From Planctomycetota bacterium (GTDB lineage: Bacteria; Planctomycetota; Planctomycetia; Gemmatales; Gemmataceae): DNA of 44,859 bases. Location: assembly GCA_026692965.1 (NCBI GenBank), contig JAPLNF010000340.1, positions 1,136-45,994 of the forward strand, written 5' to 3'. The translations under genes were made by a program, and so were the position numbers. Below, piece by piece: positions 1 to 8,788 of the stretch; position 1 is the stretch's first letter; the number at the start of each line of letters is the position of its first letter. Under the pieces are notes generated by a model. It was not told the DNA's origin and ran no database searches. It was given only the letters and a program-made list of their open reading frames with translations.

Positions 1-1459
1 AACCGCCAAGAATATTGAGCCATTTTAAATCGGTGGAACCTTCGCTAAACTTAATATGCGTTCCATCAACAAGAGTTTGATTCCAAGTAGGGTCCGCGGT
101 AAGCCATTGTTTCCCATCATGAAATTCGGCCCAAGCATGCCAAGCCATTTTAGGAACTTTTTCGCCAGCCATATAAGCAATACCACCAACTTCTCTGGAA
201 GGTATACCAACAGCGCGGGCCAATGTTACAAAAAGAAGAGTATGTTCGGTGCAATCGCCTGCTTTTTTATCAAGAATATCAAGTGCATTATCACTATTTT
301 TAGCCATAGTTTTTTCAAGATTTGTAAAAATCCATTTAACAATCCGGGAAGCCTTTTCGAAATCAGTAGGAGCATCCCCAACAATTTTGGCGGCTAGAGC
401 GATAATTTTAGGATTATCGGAAGGAGTGCTAATACTGAAGGCAAGAGAACGATTTCGTTCATCAGGAAGAAGAGCCTTCCCGTTTTTAATAATAAAATCA
501 CGCTTGATCTCCATGACCAAATTATTGTCTTTACCCTTGCTGATTATTTGCCTATGCGATTGGGGAACATCAAAATCATCATCAGCAACAAAACTCAATT
601 TGAGTGATTTAATTTTAACCGGATCACCCAGCTTTTTGTCCAATGTGACTGCAGATATTTGAATAAGATCCACAAGATCATTATCAAGCTTTTTAGCAAC
701 ATCATTACTTTCAAGGCGGTATTCGATAATTTTCCCCATACGGCCATAATAAAGCCTGCCATTGTTTTCTAAAAGGGAATAAAAAATAGCACCATGCGTT
801 TCTTGATCCACTTCATTAACCATCAACTCTCCACCGGATACTTGGATGTTTTTTTTACTTTTGTAGATATAGCGGGTGGGAACATTAAGATCGTCTTCTT
901 CTACGGATGTGGAAAAACAATCAAAAACATCTCCTTTGATACGTTTACTTTTAAGCCATGATGCTAGATCCATTTGCATCGAAAGGTTTTCTTTGGGTTT
1001 GGAAACCTTCTTTTCGTCTAAACGATTTTGAGTTGTGGTGACCAAGGTGAAACCACCTTTTTGTAGGCTAAGTTCTCTAGTTTTTTTTGCACCATTCTCA
1101 AGATGAAACGATTTGATGAGAAGAATTTCACCCTTACCCACAAGACTGTAGAAAACTTCTGTCCTATCGGAAACTTCAGTTTTATTACCGCCAAAAAGCG
1201 CTTTGAAATACGACTCTGAAACTTGGGAAACTACTTCCATGCCATTAAGCTTAGTAAGTTTAATCTCATCGGTATCCCAACCAACTTTTTTCCCACCCAT
1301 GTAATTTCCGTAAGAGGAAACGCCCAAATGCTCTTTGATAAAACCAAGGAGTTCATTATTGATCTGGGGTTGCTTCAAGTCAGCTTAAAAGCAAAAAGCT
1401 AAAGGGGTTTGTAAAAAAACAACCACTAAAACAGCAGAGTAAAAAAAGATATTTTTCAT
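1..1459 (-). pseudogene. Transglutaminase-like protein, 5' end interrupted by an in-frame stop; 3' end outside the window
   Basis: Reading leftward from ATG at 1459, the first 24 codons make a classic signal peptide (MKNIFFYSAVLVV...LAFCF). Codon 25 is TAA (1387-1385), and the same frame then stays open to the window edge for over 1380 bases. The downstream part contains a transglutaminase-core triad: Cys in GDCTEH, His in MAWHAWAEF and Asp in TADPTW. It would be an exported transglutaminase/protease-fold protein, the same broad type as the protein at 8785-10275. The start is well supported because ATG overlaps the stop of the upstream gene (TAATG), so translation is probably coupled. With only one lesion, this is either a very recent pseudogene, a sequencing or assembly error, or a gene restarting at a TTG just after the stop (without export signal). 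The family call is firm; the functional state is open. Confidence 0.72.
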
Positions 1460-3687
1460 TATTGCCTTAATAAGAATTCCTTAGAGTTGACAATCCCCCA
1501 AAGAATATCTTCCCAGCCATCTCTAGGGTTTTTAGATTTGAGTAAAATAGCTTTGGCTTTTGCAGTTTCGAGGGAGGATGGTTGTCTGGCAAAAGCTATT
1601 AAAAAAACTTCTTTAAGTGCAACCTCAGGTTTCATATCATCCTTTAAAAACTTCTCGATACGATTTCCCTGAGCAGACAATAAATCTAAAACAACATCTC
1701 CAGAAATCATAAGAAATGCCTGCCCCAGCGTGTTATCCTCACCCCTTTCACATTCACAGGTAAGAGAACGACTAGGTTTTCCAAACGAAGCTAAAAATCT
1801 ACCAATCGCTAGGCTTTTATCTTTAGAGCCAGAACGGATCCCTGGACTCGATACCGCTGTTGGTGCTCCTGTAAAACTTTGTGTACCCAGCTTTTTACCA
1901 GCAACTTTGCTAATGGCATCCAACAATTCCTCGGCTTGCAAAGGCCGAGATTTGAAATAAGCAAAATTGCCAAAATCATCAGGTGAGTTCAAAGATGCAG
2001 AACTTCGCTGATAAGTTGCAGATAAGGTAATAACACGAATCATGTGTTTTAAACTAAAGCCTGATTTCTGAAAATCTGCAGCAAGGGCTTGAAGTAAATC
2101 ATTGTTAGAAGGCAAATTGGTTTCCCGAAAATCATCAATAGGATCAACAATACCACGTCCAATAAGGTGAAACCAAATGCGATTAGCTTGGGCTTTGGCA
2201 AAGTAAGGGTTCAGCGGATCAGCCAACCAACCAGAAAGTTGCGTGAGCCATTCGCCATTTTTCTCAAGAATTAAATCTTTGCTGCCCAAGAACCGTGGTT
2301 CAAGAGGCTTACCATCTTTTGGATCTAGCACAGCACCAGCACGATTAACCAAAATAGTTTGTTCTCCCACAAATTCATTCTTATCTAATTTATCCTTCTT
2401 TTTGTTTTCAAAAATCCGATAATCAAGCCTAGAAAAAAAACCCGCAAATCGATGGTAATCTTCCTGCGTCCACTGATCAAATGGATGGTTATGGCATTTA
2501 GCACATTGCAACCTAAGCCCAAGAAAAACCTGTGCAACAGCTTCCGCACGAACATCAGGAGCACGAAGGGCACGATAAAAATTCGTTTCAGGCTGGCTAT
2601 AGCTACTGCCCTTCGCCTCGATGATTTCCCGGGCAAACTCATTCAAAGGTTTATCTTCTGTTATGGACCTTTTGATCCAATCGTGAAACACCCGTACGCC
2701 CTTGGCATCTAAAACCTTTTCGTCATTACGCAAAATATCCGACCACTTTAAAGCCCATAAATCAGAAAATTCAGTTCGTTCTAATAAGGAATTGACCAAC
2801 CTTATTCTTTTATCTAGGGAAGTATCTGAAAGAAATATCTGGGCCTCTTCTGCGTCTGGCAACCTACCATTAAGATCCAGAGTTACCCTTCGCAAAAAAA
2901 CCTCGTCGGAGCAAATAGAGCCCGGAAGAATCTTCAATTTCTCCAGCTTTTTATTCACATGAAGATCAACATAGTTTAAAGGCTTAGGGAATTCTTTTGC
3001 GAGGATTGGACTGCGGATCGGTATCCGAATAATCCTTGCTGAAACCTGCTGATCCTGATAGCGAGCAGTTATACTTCCTTCAATAAAATCATCGCAAACG
3101 ACCTTACCTTCGTTGGACAGCGATATCAAAGGACTGCTTGTTTCAAAGCTGGTAAAAGAGGAAACATCACTTTGGTTTTTAAACTTTCCAGTCGCTAAAA
3201 CTTTAATGGGGAAAGAATTCGTTTTACCTTCGAGAAAAATCTCGGCTGGGATAATTTCAAGTTTGGTTGTTGTGCTTTTAAAATGTGCGGGAGGCAAGGC
3301 CCCATCTTCAATCCATTTACGAATCAGTAGAAAACTTTGGGAATTCCTGTCGAATCTTTTACCGCCTTCATGTGGAATTTCGCCAATTGCTTTTTTAAGT
3401 AATAAACTTGCCTCGGGATTTCCAGTATCCACCCGCCTCATCCCTGCATTCTTTACAATTGCAAGATAATCAAACGCAGAATCTTCGCCACGCAATGAAA
3501 GCCGAAAACCGCCTCTGCCATGCAAACTACCATGGCAAGGCCCCTGATTGCACCCAGCCCGGCTTAAAAGCGGCATTACATCATCCAGAAATCCTGTATT
3601 TTCTTCAGCAATAGATCGATTTGACCAACAAGCGCAAGCCGTTAAGGTAATCATCAATAATAGTAGACCGCCCCAATTCTTAACCAT
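1459..3687 (-). CDS. DUF1549/DUF1553 domain protein with cytochrome-c-like haem motifs, probable lipoprotein
   Basis: The 742-residue protein starts with a hydrophobic segment ending in a lipobox-like LTAC (Cys18), so it is probably a secreted lipoprotein. A planctomycete cytochrome-like domain follows, with a CX4CH site (CNQGPCH, Cys46, Cys51, His52). An Ig-like (BIG2-type) stretch lies at about 145-225, the DUF1549 domain at about 240-440 with a CXXCH site (CAKCHNHP, Cys395/Cys398/His399), and DUF1553 at about 480-740. This architecture is a large, mostly uncharacterised family typical of Planctomycetes, often next to DUF1501 genes, though none is seen here. A role in extracytoplasmic redox or polymer breakdown is often guessed but unproven. 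GGA lies just upstream of the ATG. The stop overlaps the next gene's start (TAATG). Confidence 0.9.
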   Translation of the reverse strand: MVKNWGGLLLLMITLTACACWSNRSIAEENTGFLDDVMPLLSRAGCNQGPCHGSLHGRGGFRLSLRGEDSAFDYLAIVKNAGMRRVDTGNPEASLLLKKAIGEIPHEGGKRFDRNSQSFLLIRKWIEDGALPPAHFKSTTTKLEIIPAEIFLEGKTNSFPIKVLATGKFKNQSDVSSFTSFETSSPLISLSNEGKVVCDDFIEGSITARYQDQQVSARIIRIPIRSPILAKEFPKPLNYVDLHVNKKLEKLKILPGSICSDEVFLRRVTLDLNGRLPDAEEAQIFLSDTSLDKRIRLVNSLLERTEFSDLWALKWSDILRNDEKVLDAKGVRVFHDWIKRSITEDKPLNEFAREIIEAKGSSYSQPETNFYRALRAPDVRAEAVAQVFLGLRLQCAKCHNHPFDQWTQEDYHRFAGFFSRLDYRIFENKKKDKLDKNEFVGEQTILVNRAGAVLDPKDGKPLEPRFLGSKDLILEKNGEWLTQLSGWLADPLNPYFAKAQANRIWFHLIGRGIVDPIDDFRETNLPSNNDLLQALAADFQKSGFSLKHMIRVITLSATYQRSSASLNSPDDFGNFAYFKSRPLQAEELLDAISKVAGKKLGTQSFTGAPTAVSSPGIRSGSKDKSLAIGRFLASFGKPSRSLTCECERGEDNTLGQAFLMISGDVVLDLLSAQGNRIEKFLKDDMKPEVALKEVFLIAFARQPSSLETAKAKAILLKSKNPRDGWEDILWGIVNSKEFLLRQ

Positions 3688-3719
3688 TTTTCCAATAAAC
3701 TTTCATTTGTTACTTTGCC

Positions 3720-3725
3720 TATAAT
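3720..3725 (+). promoter_or_regulatory. Possible -10 element (TATAAT) in the divergent region before the phosphatase gene
   Basis: The 102-base gap between the divergent genes at 3687 and 3790 contains a perfect TATAAT about 65 bases before the phosphatase start. No good TTGACA-like box is found 16-18 bases upstream, so the call is weak. A short inverted repeat GGGAT...ATCCC followed by TTTT (3748-3769) lies between this box and the gene and might form a small leader hairpin. Confidence 0.3.
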
Positions 3726-3789
3726 AGCTTAAATTCTAATTTGAAACGGGATCCATTGAAATCCCTTTTGACTAATAAAAAGGTTTTTA

Positions 3790-5481
3790 ATGCGAAATTT
3801 ATTTGTTGCTATAATTGCTCTCGGGCTCTTATTTAACTGCAATCTCCTGCTTTCACAAACAGAGCAACAAAAACCCAAGCTTGGTATCCTTCTGGTTTTT
3901 GATCAGCTTCGTGGTGATTACATCTCCAAGTGGCAGGATCATTTTGTAAAGGATGGCTTTTTAAGGCTTACTTCGGAAGGCACTTGGTTTGAAAACTGCC
4001 ATTACCCTTATTCTGGAACAGTTACTGGTGCAGGGCATGCAACTTTAACCACAGGTGCGACTCCTTCAATTCATGGAATTATTGGAAATGATTGGTACGA
4101 TCGTAAAGAAGGAAAAAATTCTTATTGTGCAGCAAGCTCAAGATGGACAAGTATCCCTCCGGTTCCTGTAGTAATTGCTGTACCTGGAACTACGGTAAAA
4201 ATACGGGTCAGCGGAACTCCTGAAAAACTTAGGGCTGAAACACTTGGCGATGCCTTAAAGCGCTCCACCAATAATCAAGGCAAAGTCGTCTCATTATCTT
4301 TCAAGGATCGTTCCTCGGTATTACCAGGCGGAATGAAGCCTGATTACTGCTACTGGTTTGACTCCTCTTCAGGAAAGTTCCATACCTCTTCCTATTACAG
4401 TAATAAAATATCCCCTTGGTTGGCAGACTTCAATGAATCCAAATTCGTAGACCAGTGGAGAAATAAATCTTGGGAAAAACTATACCCAGACAAAGATTAC
4501 AAGATTTTTTCAAGTATTGACGAACAAACGGGTGAAGGGAATGGCAAAAGTCAGGGTAAGTCCTTCCCCCATCCATTCGGAAAAACCGAGAAGGATTATT
4601 ACGATGCGCTTTACAATTCACCCTTCGGAAATGATGTTCTCATAGAACTCGCTATGAAGGCAATCAAGGCAGAAAAACTTGGGAAAAACACTCAGCCTGA
4701 TATGCTGCTTATTTCGTTTTCCAGCAACGATTCAGTAGGGCATTCTTGGGGCCCTGATTCACAGGAAGTTTTTGACACCACTTTACGCACTGACCTGTTG
4801 ATTCGCAATCTTTTGCTTTATCTCGACAAGGAAGTTGGCAAAAACAATTATGTAATCGCTCTTTCTGCAGATCACGGGATATGCCCTTTGCCAGAAGTTT
4901 CCAAAGCCAAGGGGTTGGATGCAGGCAGGCTTGCGACCGATAAATTTGCTAAAGAAATTGAAACAGCACTGCAGGGAAAATTCGGCAAGCCCAATGCACC
5001 TGCAAAGTATCTGGAAGCATTTTCAGACACGTCCGCCTACCTTAACTATGCAGCACTTAAAGCAAACTCGATTAATCTTGATGATGCAACAACTCATATT
5101 AAAACTTGGGCAGCATCACAGCCTGGAATTCTGACCGCCTACACTTCCAAAGAAATAACCCAAGCTTCCACTTCTTCTGACCCTTTATTGGTTAGTGTTT
5201 CTAAAAGTTGGTTCAAAGGAAGAAGTGGGGACATATGTTTTATTTTGAAACCCTACTACATCCCAGGAGCCTACCTAACCGGTACCACCCATGGCAGCTC
5301 ACACCCCTATGACACGCATGTTCCGCTAATAGCATTTGGTGGGGGCATTAAAAACTTGCTAATTAAAGACAAAGTATCACCCCAACTTGCGGCATCTATC
5401 ATTGCAGAAGGGATTGGTATCTCTACGCCCGCGAGTGCAGAATTTTCATCTCCCAAAGAAATCTGGCAAGAAAACAAATAG
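3790..5481 (+). CDS. PafA-like alkaline phosphatase (type I phosphodiesterase/nucleotide pyrophosphatase superfamily)
   Basis: The 563-residue exported enzyme has a signal peptide at about 1-22 and the bimetal alkaline-phosphatase fold. Visible active-site elements are Asp38 in VFDQLRGD, a nucleophile Thr79 in TVTGAGHATL, Asn100 in GIIGNDW, and Lys172/Arg174 in FKDRSS. These correspond to Thr79, Asn100, Lys162 and Arg164 of Elizabethkingia PafA. The remaining metal ligands sit in NDSVGHSWG, SADHG and TTHGSSH. The Lys-x-Arg pair is what distinguishes PafA-type monoesterases from diesterases of the same superfamily, so phosphate monoester hydrolysis in the periplasm is the best prediction. PafA enzymes are usually not repressed by phosphate, and no Pho box was recognised here. 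The next gene follows in the same direction about 110 bases later. Confidence 0.9.
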   Translation: MRNLFVAIIALGLLFNCNLLLSQTEQQKPKLGILLVFDQLRGDYISKWQDHFVKDGFLRLTSEGTWFENCHYPYSGTVTGAGHATLTTGATPSIHGIIGNDWYDRKEGKNSYCAASSRWTSIPPVPVVIAVPGTTVKIRVSGTPEKLRAETLGDALKRSTNNQGKVVSLSFKDRSSVLPGGMKPDYCYWFDSSSGKFHTSSYYSNKISPWLADFNESKFVDQWRNKSWEKLYPDKDYKIFSSIDEQTGEGNGKSQGKSFPHPFGKTEKDYYDALYNSPFGNDVLIELAMKAIKAEKLGKNTQPDMLLISFSSNDSVGHSWGPDSQEVFDTTLRTDLLIRNLLLYLDKEVGKNNYVIALSADHGICPLPEVSKAKGLDAGRLATDKFAKEIETALQGKFGKPNAPAKYLEAFSDTSAYLNYAALKANSINLDDATTHIKTWAASQPGILTAYTSKEITQASTSSDPLLVSVSKSWFKGRSGDICFILKPYYIPGAYLTGTTHGSSHPYDTHVPLIAFGGGIKNLLIKDKVSPQLAASIIAEGIGISTPASAEFSSPKEIWQENK

Positions 5482-5590
5482 GTAAGATAGGCAAAAGCAG
5501 CTTCTTTACGGGTTGACCAAAACATCCGTTTCATTGCAGAATCACGCTGTTGATTGTAATTCAACTTTTTTGATTGCTGTAAGGATTGAT

Positions 5591-8500
5591 ATGCTGAAAT
5601 TATTTGTCAAAGTGGCTCTACTTTTCGTGGCACTCACTTTTAACCTGCATTTTTCTCTCGCTCAATCTCAGCTACCTTTTTTTGATGACGCAGCAATACG
5701 AGCCATTCAATTTGTAGATGCCAAAGAAGGCTGGGCAGTAGGTGATGAAGGAGCGATTTGGCACACAATCAACAGCGGAAAAGATTGGGAGCGCCAACCT
5801 ACAGGAACTCGTGCATCCTTAAAATCTTTGCATTTTCTCAGTCCGTATTTCGGTTGGGCTGTCGGAACAGAATACCACCCAACATTAGATTCAGTTGGGG
5901 TGATTCTTTTCACCAAAGATGGAGGAATCAGATGGACTAAATTTTTACACAACTCCCTCCCAGGCCTAAACTTCGTAAAGTTTTCTGATGCTGAACATGG
6001 AATACTTGCTGGCGCTTCCACCGACGCTTACCCTGCAGGTTTTTTCTTCACCACCGATGGCGGAAAAAGCTGGAAAAAAGGCGATGGGCCTAAAAATGGA
6101 ACATGGTACACTGCTGCCTTAACTGGCAATGGATCTGGCTTCTTAGCTGGTAACCACAACTCGCTTGCAAACCTTGTTAATTTCAAATCCCAAGTCACTG
6201 AAAATTCTGAAATCTCCAATCGGTCTTTTAAATCATCACATAACAACCTAAAAACCATTTTCCTTGTTGGGCAAGGTTCTCAAATACTTGCAAACGACAC
6301 CTTGGTAAGTAATTCTTGGACAAGTCTAAACATGGGCCTTAGCACTGAATTGGCATCGTGCATTGATTTCAATTCAATTCATGGAACAGGAGACCATCTA
6401 TGGGTTGCAGGTAAACCTGGAACTGTTTTATTTCACAGCAAAGATGCTGGTAAGACTTGGGAAATCATTAAAACAAATAATAATGCAACTTTAAACACTG
6501 TCTTTTTCATTGACAAAATGAACGGCTGGACGGCTGGAGAATTCGGAACCATACTTGCAACTAAGGATGGCGGAAAAACCTGGGAAATCCAAAAGCGTGG
6601 AGCTTCTCAGGCAAAAATCCTTGTCATCCAAACTGGGCTAAAAGATGTATCGCCAGAAATTTCTGCATTCCTCGGACTTGATAAAAAAAACATTGTTTCC
6701 AACCTCAACATCACTTCTATTTTAAACCCCAACAATCATGCCTACCCCTCACAAGAGGATAGTCTCGCATTCCACCTAAGAAAAGCCGGTACAGCAACCA
6801 TAGAAAACTATTGGCATTTCCCTCTCGTTGTTATTGAAGCAAACGATACTCCACAAAAAATCTTGGAAAACTGGGATCGTTACAACAATAATAAGGCAGG
6901 CGATCAGCTCCTCCGTATGCTTTCTCTCACTATTCGATCTACAAAACCTGACCTTATAGTTCTTTGTTCTCAGGAACAAACACAAAAAGAAGCACTTTAT
7001 CAAGTGATAAAACATGCAGTCGTTCAAGCAAATGAGATGGCAAATACTGCAACTGCTTTTGAGGAACAAACGACCACACTTGCTCTTACTCCATGGAAAG
7101 CAAAACAAATTATCCATCAAGAATTTCAGGGGAAAAGCCTATGCAATTTAAATCTAAGCGAACCCCTATCATCGCTTGAAAGCAGCCTTACAGATTACGC
7201 AGACCCTTTAAGATTTTCATTGAAAATCGAACCAAACACTAACACCATGTGCAGTTTCTCACCCGTAAACCCGAAAGAAACACCAAGAAATTATCTCCAA
7301 GATTTCGAAGATGGCCAGACTGGTATCAACAAAAGAACTGAAGGGCAAAACACCGAATTAAGCAAAGAAAAATTAGCCGCAATCAGATCAAGCGCCCTGC
7401 TAAGAAAATTATCCCAGTCCCCTTTGGATCCAAACTCCGACCCCTCCATCCTGCTTTCTAAAATGCAAGCCATGGTGGCGGGATTGGAAGACGAACAAGC
7501 TGCAAGGCTTCTGTCTAACATAGGTATCTTGTTTTTTAAAAACGGCCAATGGAGCGCCTCGAGAGAAATCTTCAAATTAATTATCACTAATTATCCTGCA
7601 TCACAATCCGCAGCGGATGCAATTAAATGGCTGATATTCCATGACAGTAGCACGGAAACAAGAAGAAGGCACGAACTAGGCCAGTTCATTTCATTACTAA
7701 AACATGAAGTAGGAAAGCCAGGAACAGAAACACTAAAACCTGCTATTTTTGTGGACAAATTTGCCCCAACACCTTCGACTCAACCAGCAAATGGTAAAAG
7801 GCCCAATGAATCTAAAAAAGTCACTGTAAAAACACCAGAAATACCCGTGATGACAACCAATCATTCAGGCGAAGTTCAAACATTAAATAACCCCGCTGAA
7901 GCTAAAGCTTGGTTTGAATATAGCTTAAGCCTAGAAAAGACACTTACAGCATTTGGACCGTTGGCAGCAAAAGACCCAAGGCTTTTTTTCTCTTCACAAG
8001 CAGCGAAAAGAAATCTAGGCAAAATAGAAGAGGCTAAAACAGCACTTGAAGAATTTGTTAGTTCTGCACCACCAGGGGCATGGAAACAAAACGCCCTTGC
8101 AGAATTATGGATCATGGAAAGAAGGGGGACACCGCCCAAAGAGGTACTTACATGCAAACTTACCGATTCAAAACCAATTCTTGATGGCAAACTTAACGAT
8201 GAATGTTGGAAAACAGCCAAGGCGGTGAAACTAACTGATTGGTCGGGAATTTCTGCAAAAGAAAATTACACAGAATTCAAAACTCTATATGATGCCGAAT
8301 TCTTATATATAAGTGCAATCTGTACATCTAAAAACCCAGCCCCAATCAAAAATAAAGCATCACCTACAAGAGACCTGCCCTTAAAGAGCAAAGATCAGAT
8401 TTATTTCCAAATCGATTTAGATCGTGATTACACAACTTGCTATCAATTCCAAATTGATTCTTTAGGGAATGTAATTGACGATTGCTGGGGAGATCTTTCC

Positions 8501-8788
8501 TGGAACCCAAAATGGTTCTTTGCAACCGAAAATACGGAAACAGGCTGGACATTCGAAGCCGCAATACCAATGGGAATGATTTCAAGTTCATCTGCAACAT
8601 CCGGAAAATCTTGGGCCATCAACTTTGGTAGGACGATCCAAAACCAAGGCATCCAAACGTGGTCTTTACCTGCAAAAATACCCGATTCTAACGACACACT
8701 TGAGGGCATGGGCCTAATGTTTTTCCTAAATCAAGATGCAAATGCAATTCCAGGAACCGGCAAAACTAAGGCGACTTCTATCCCCTAA
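5591..8788 (+). CDS. Exported YCF48-repeat protein with TPR-like segment and C-terminal CBM9-like domain
   Basis: The start is placed at ATG 5591 because AAGGA precedes it and a clean signal peptide (MLKLFVKVALLFVAL..., ending near LAQSQ) begins there. An ATG at 5513 in the same frame lacks both. The 1065-residue product begins with about five YCF48/BNR-like blades (to about residue 335), each marked by GKDWE, GKSWKKG or GGKTWEI signatures, which usually build a beta-propeller. A middle domain containing KPDLIVLCSQEQTQKEAL loosely recalls the PIG-L/LmbE deacetylase fold but lacks recognisable zinc-binding His/Asp residues. TPR-like helices follow at about 640-680 and 770-860. The last 190 residues resemble a CBM9-like carbohydrate-binding beta-sandwich (LDGKLNDECWKTAKA). 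It may be a surface sugar-binding or assembly factor; the precise role is unknown. Its stop overlaps that of the convergent gene. Confidence 0.75.
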   Translation: MLKLFVKVALLFVALTFNLHFSLAQSQLPFFDDAAIRAIQFVDAKEGWAVGDEGAIWHTINSGKDWERQPTGTRASLKSLHFLSPYFGWAVGTEYHPTLDSVGVILFTKDGGIRWTKFLHNSLPGLNFVKFSDAEHGILAGASTDAYPAGFFFTTDGGKSWKKGDGPKNGTWYTAALTGNGSGFLAGNHNSLANLVNFKSQVTENSEISNRSFKSSHNNLKTIFLVGQGSQILANDTLVSNSWTSLNMGLSTELASCIDFNSIHGTGDHLWVAGKPGTVLFHSKDAGKTWEIIKTNNNATLNTVFFIDKMNGWTAGEFGTILATKDGGKTWEIQKRGASQAKILVIQTGLKDVSPEISAFLGLDKKNIVSNLNITSILNPNNHAYPSQEDSLAFHLRKAGTATIENYWHFPLVVIEANDTPQKILENWDRYNNNKAGDQLLRMLSLTIRSTKPDLIVLCSQEQTQKEALYQVIKHAVVQANEMANTATAFEEQTTTLALTPWKAKQIIHQEFQGKSLCNLNLSEPLSSLESSLTDYADPLRFSLKIEPNTNTMCSFSPVNPKETPRNYLQDFEDGQTGINKRTEGQNTELSKEKLAAIRSSALLRKLSQSPLDPNSDPSILLSKMQAMVAGLEDEQAARLLSNIGILFFKNGQWSASREIFKLIITNYPASQSAADAIKWLIFHDSSTETRRRHELGQFISLLKHEVGKPGTETLKPAIFVDKFAPTPSTQPANGKRPNESKKVTVKTPEIPVMTTNHSGEVQTLNNPAEAKAWFEYSLSLEKTLTAFGPLAAKDPRLFFSSQAAKRNLGKIEEAKTALEEFVSSAPPGAWKQNALAELWIMERRGTPPKEVLTCKLTDSKPILDGKLNDECWKTAKAVKLTDWSGISAKENYTEFKTLYDAEFLYISAICTSKNPAPIKNKASPTRDLPLKSKDQIYFQIDLDRDYTTCYQFQIDSLGNVIDDCWGDLSWNPKWFFATENTETGWTFEAAIPMGMISSSSATSGKSWAINFGRTIQNQGIQTWSLPAKIPDSNDTLEGMGLMFFLNQDANAIPGTGKTKATSIP

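Noticed and set aside
3748-3769. Small hairpin GGGAT...ATCCC followed by TTTT as a terminator or riboswitch
   Set aside because: The stem is only five pairs and lies in the leader of the phosphatase gene; too weak to call.
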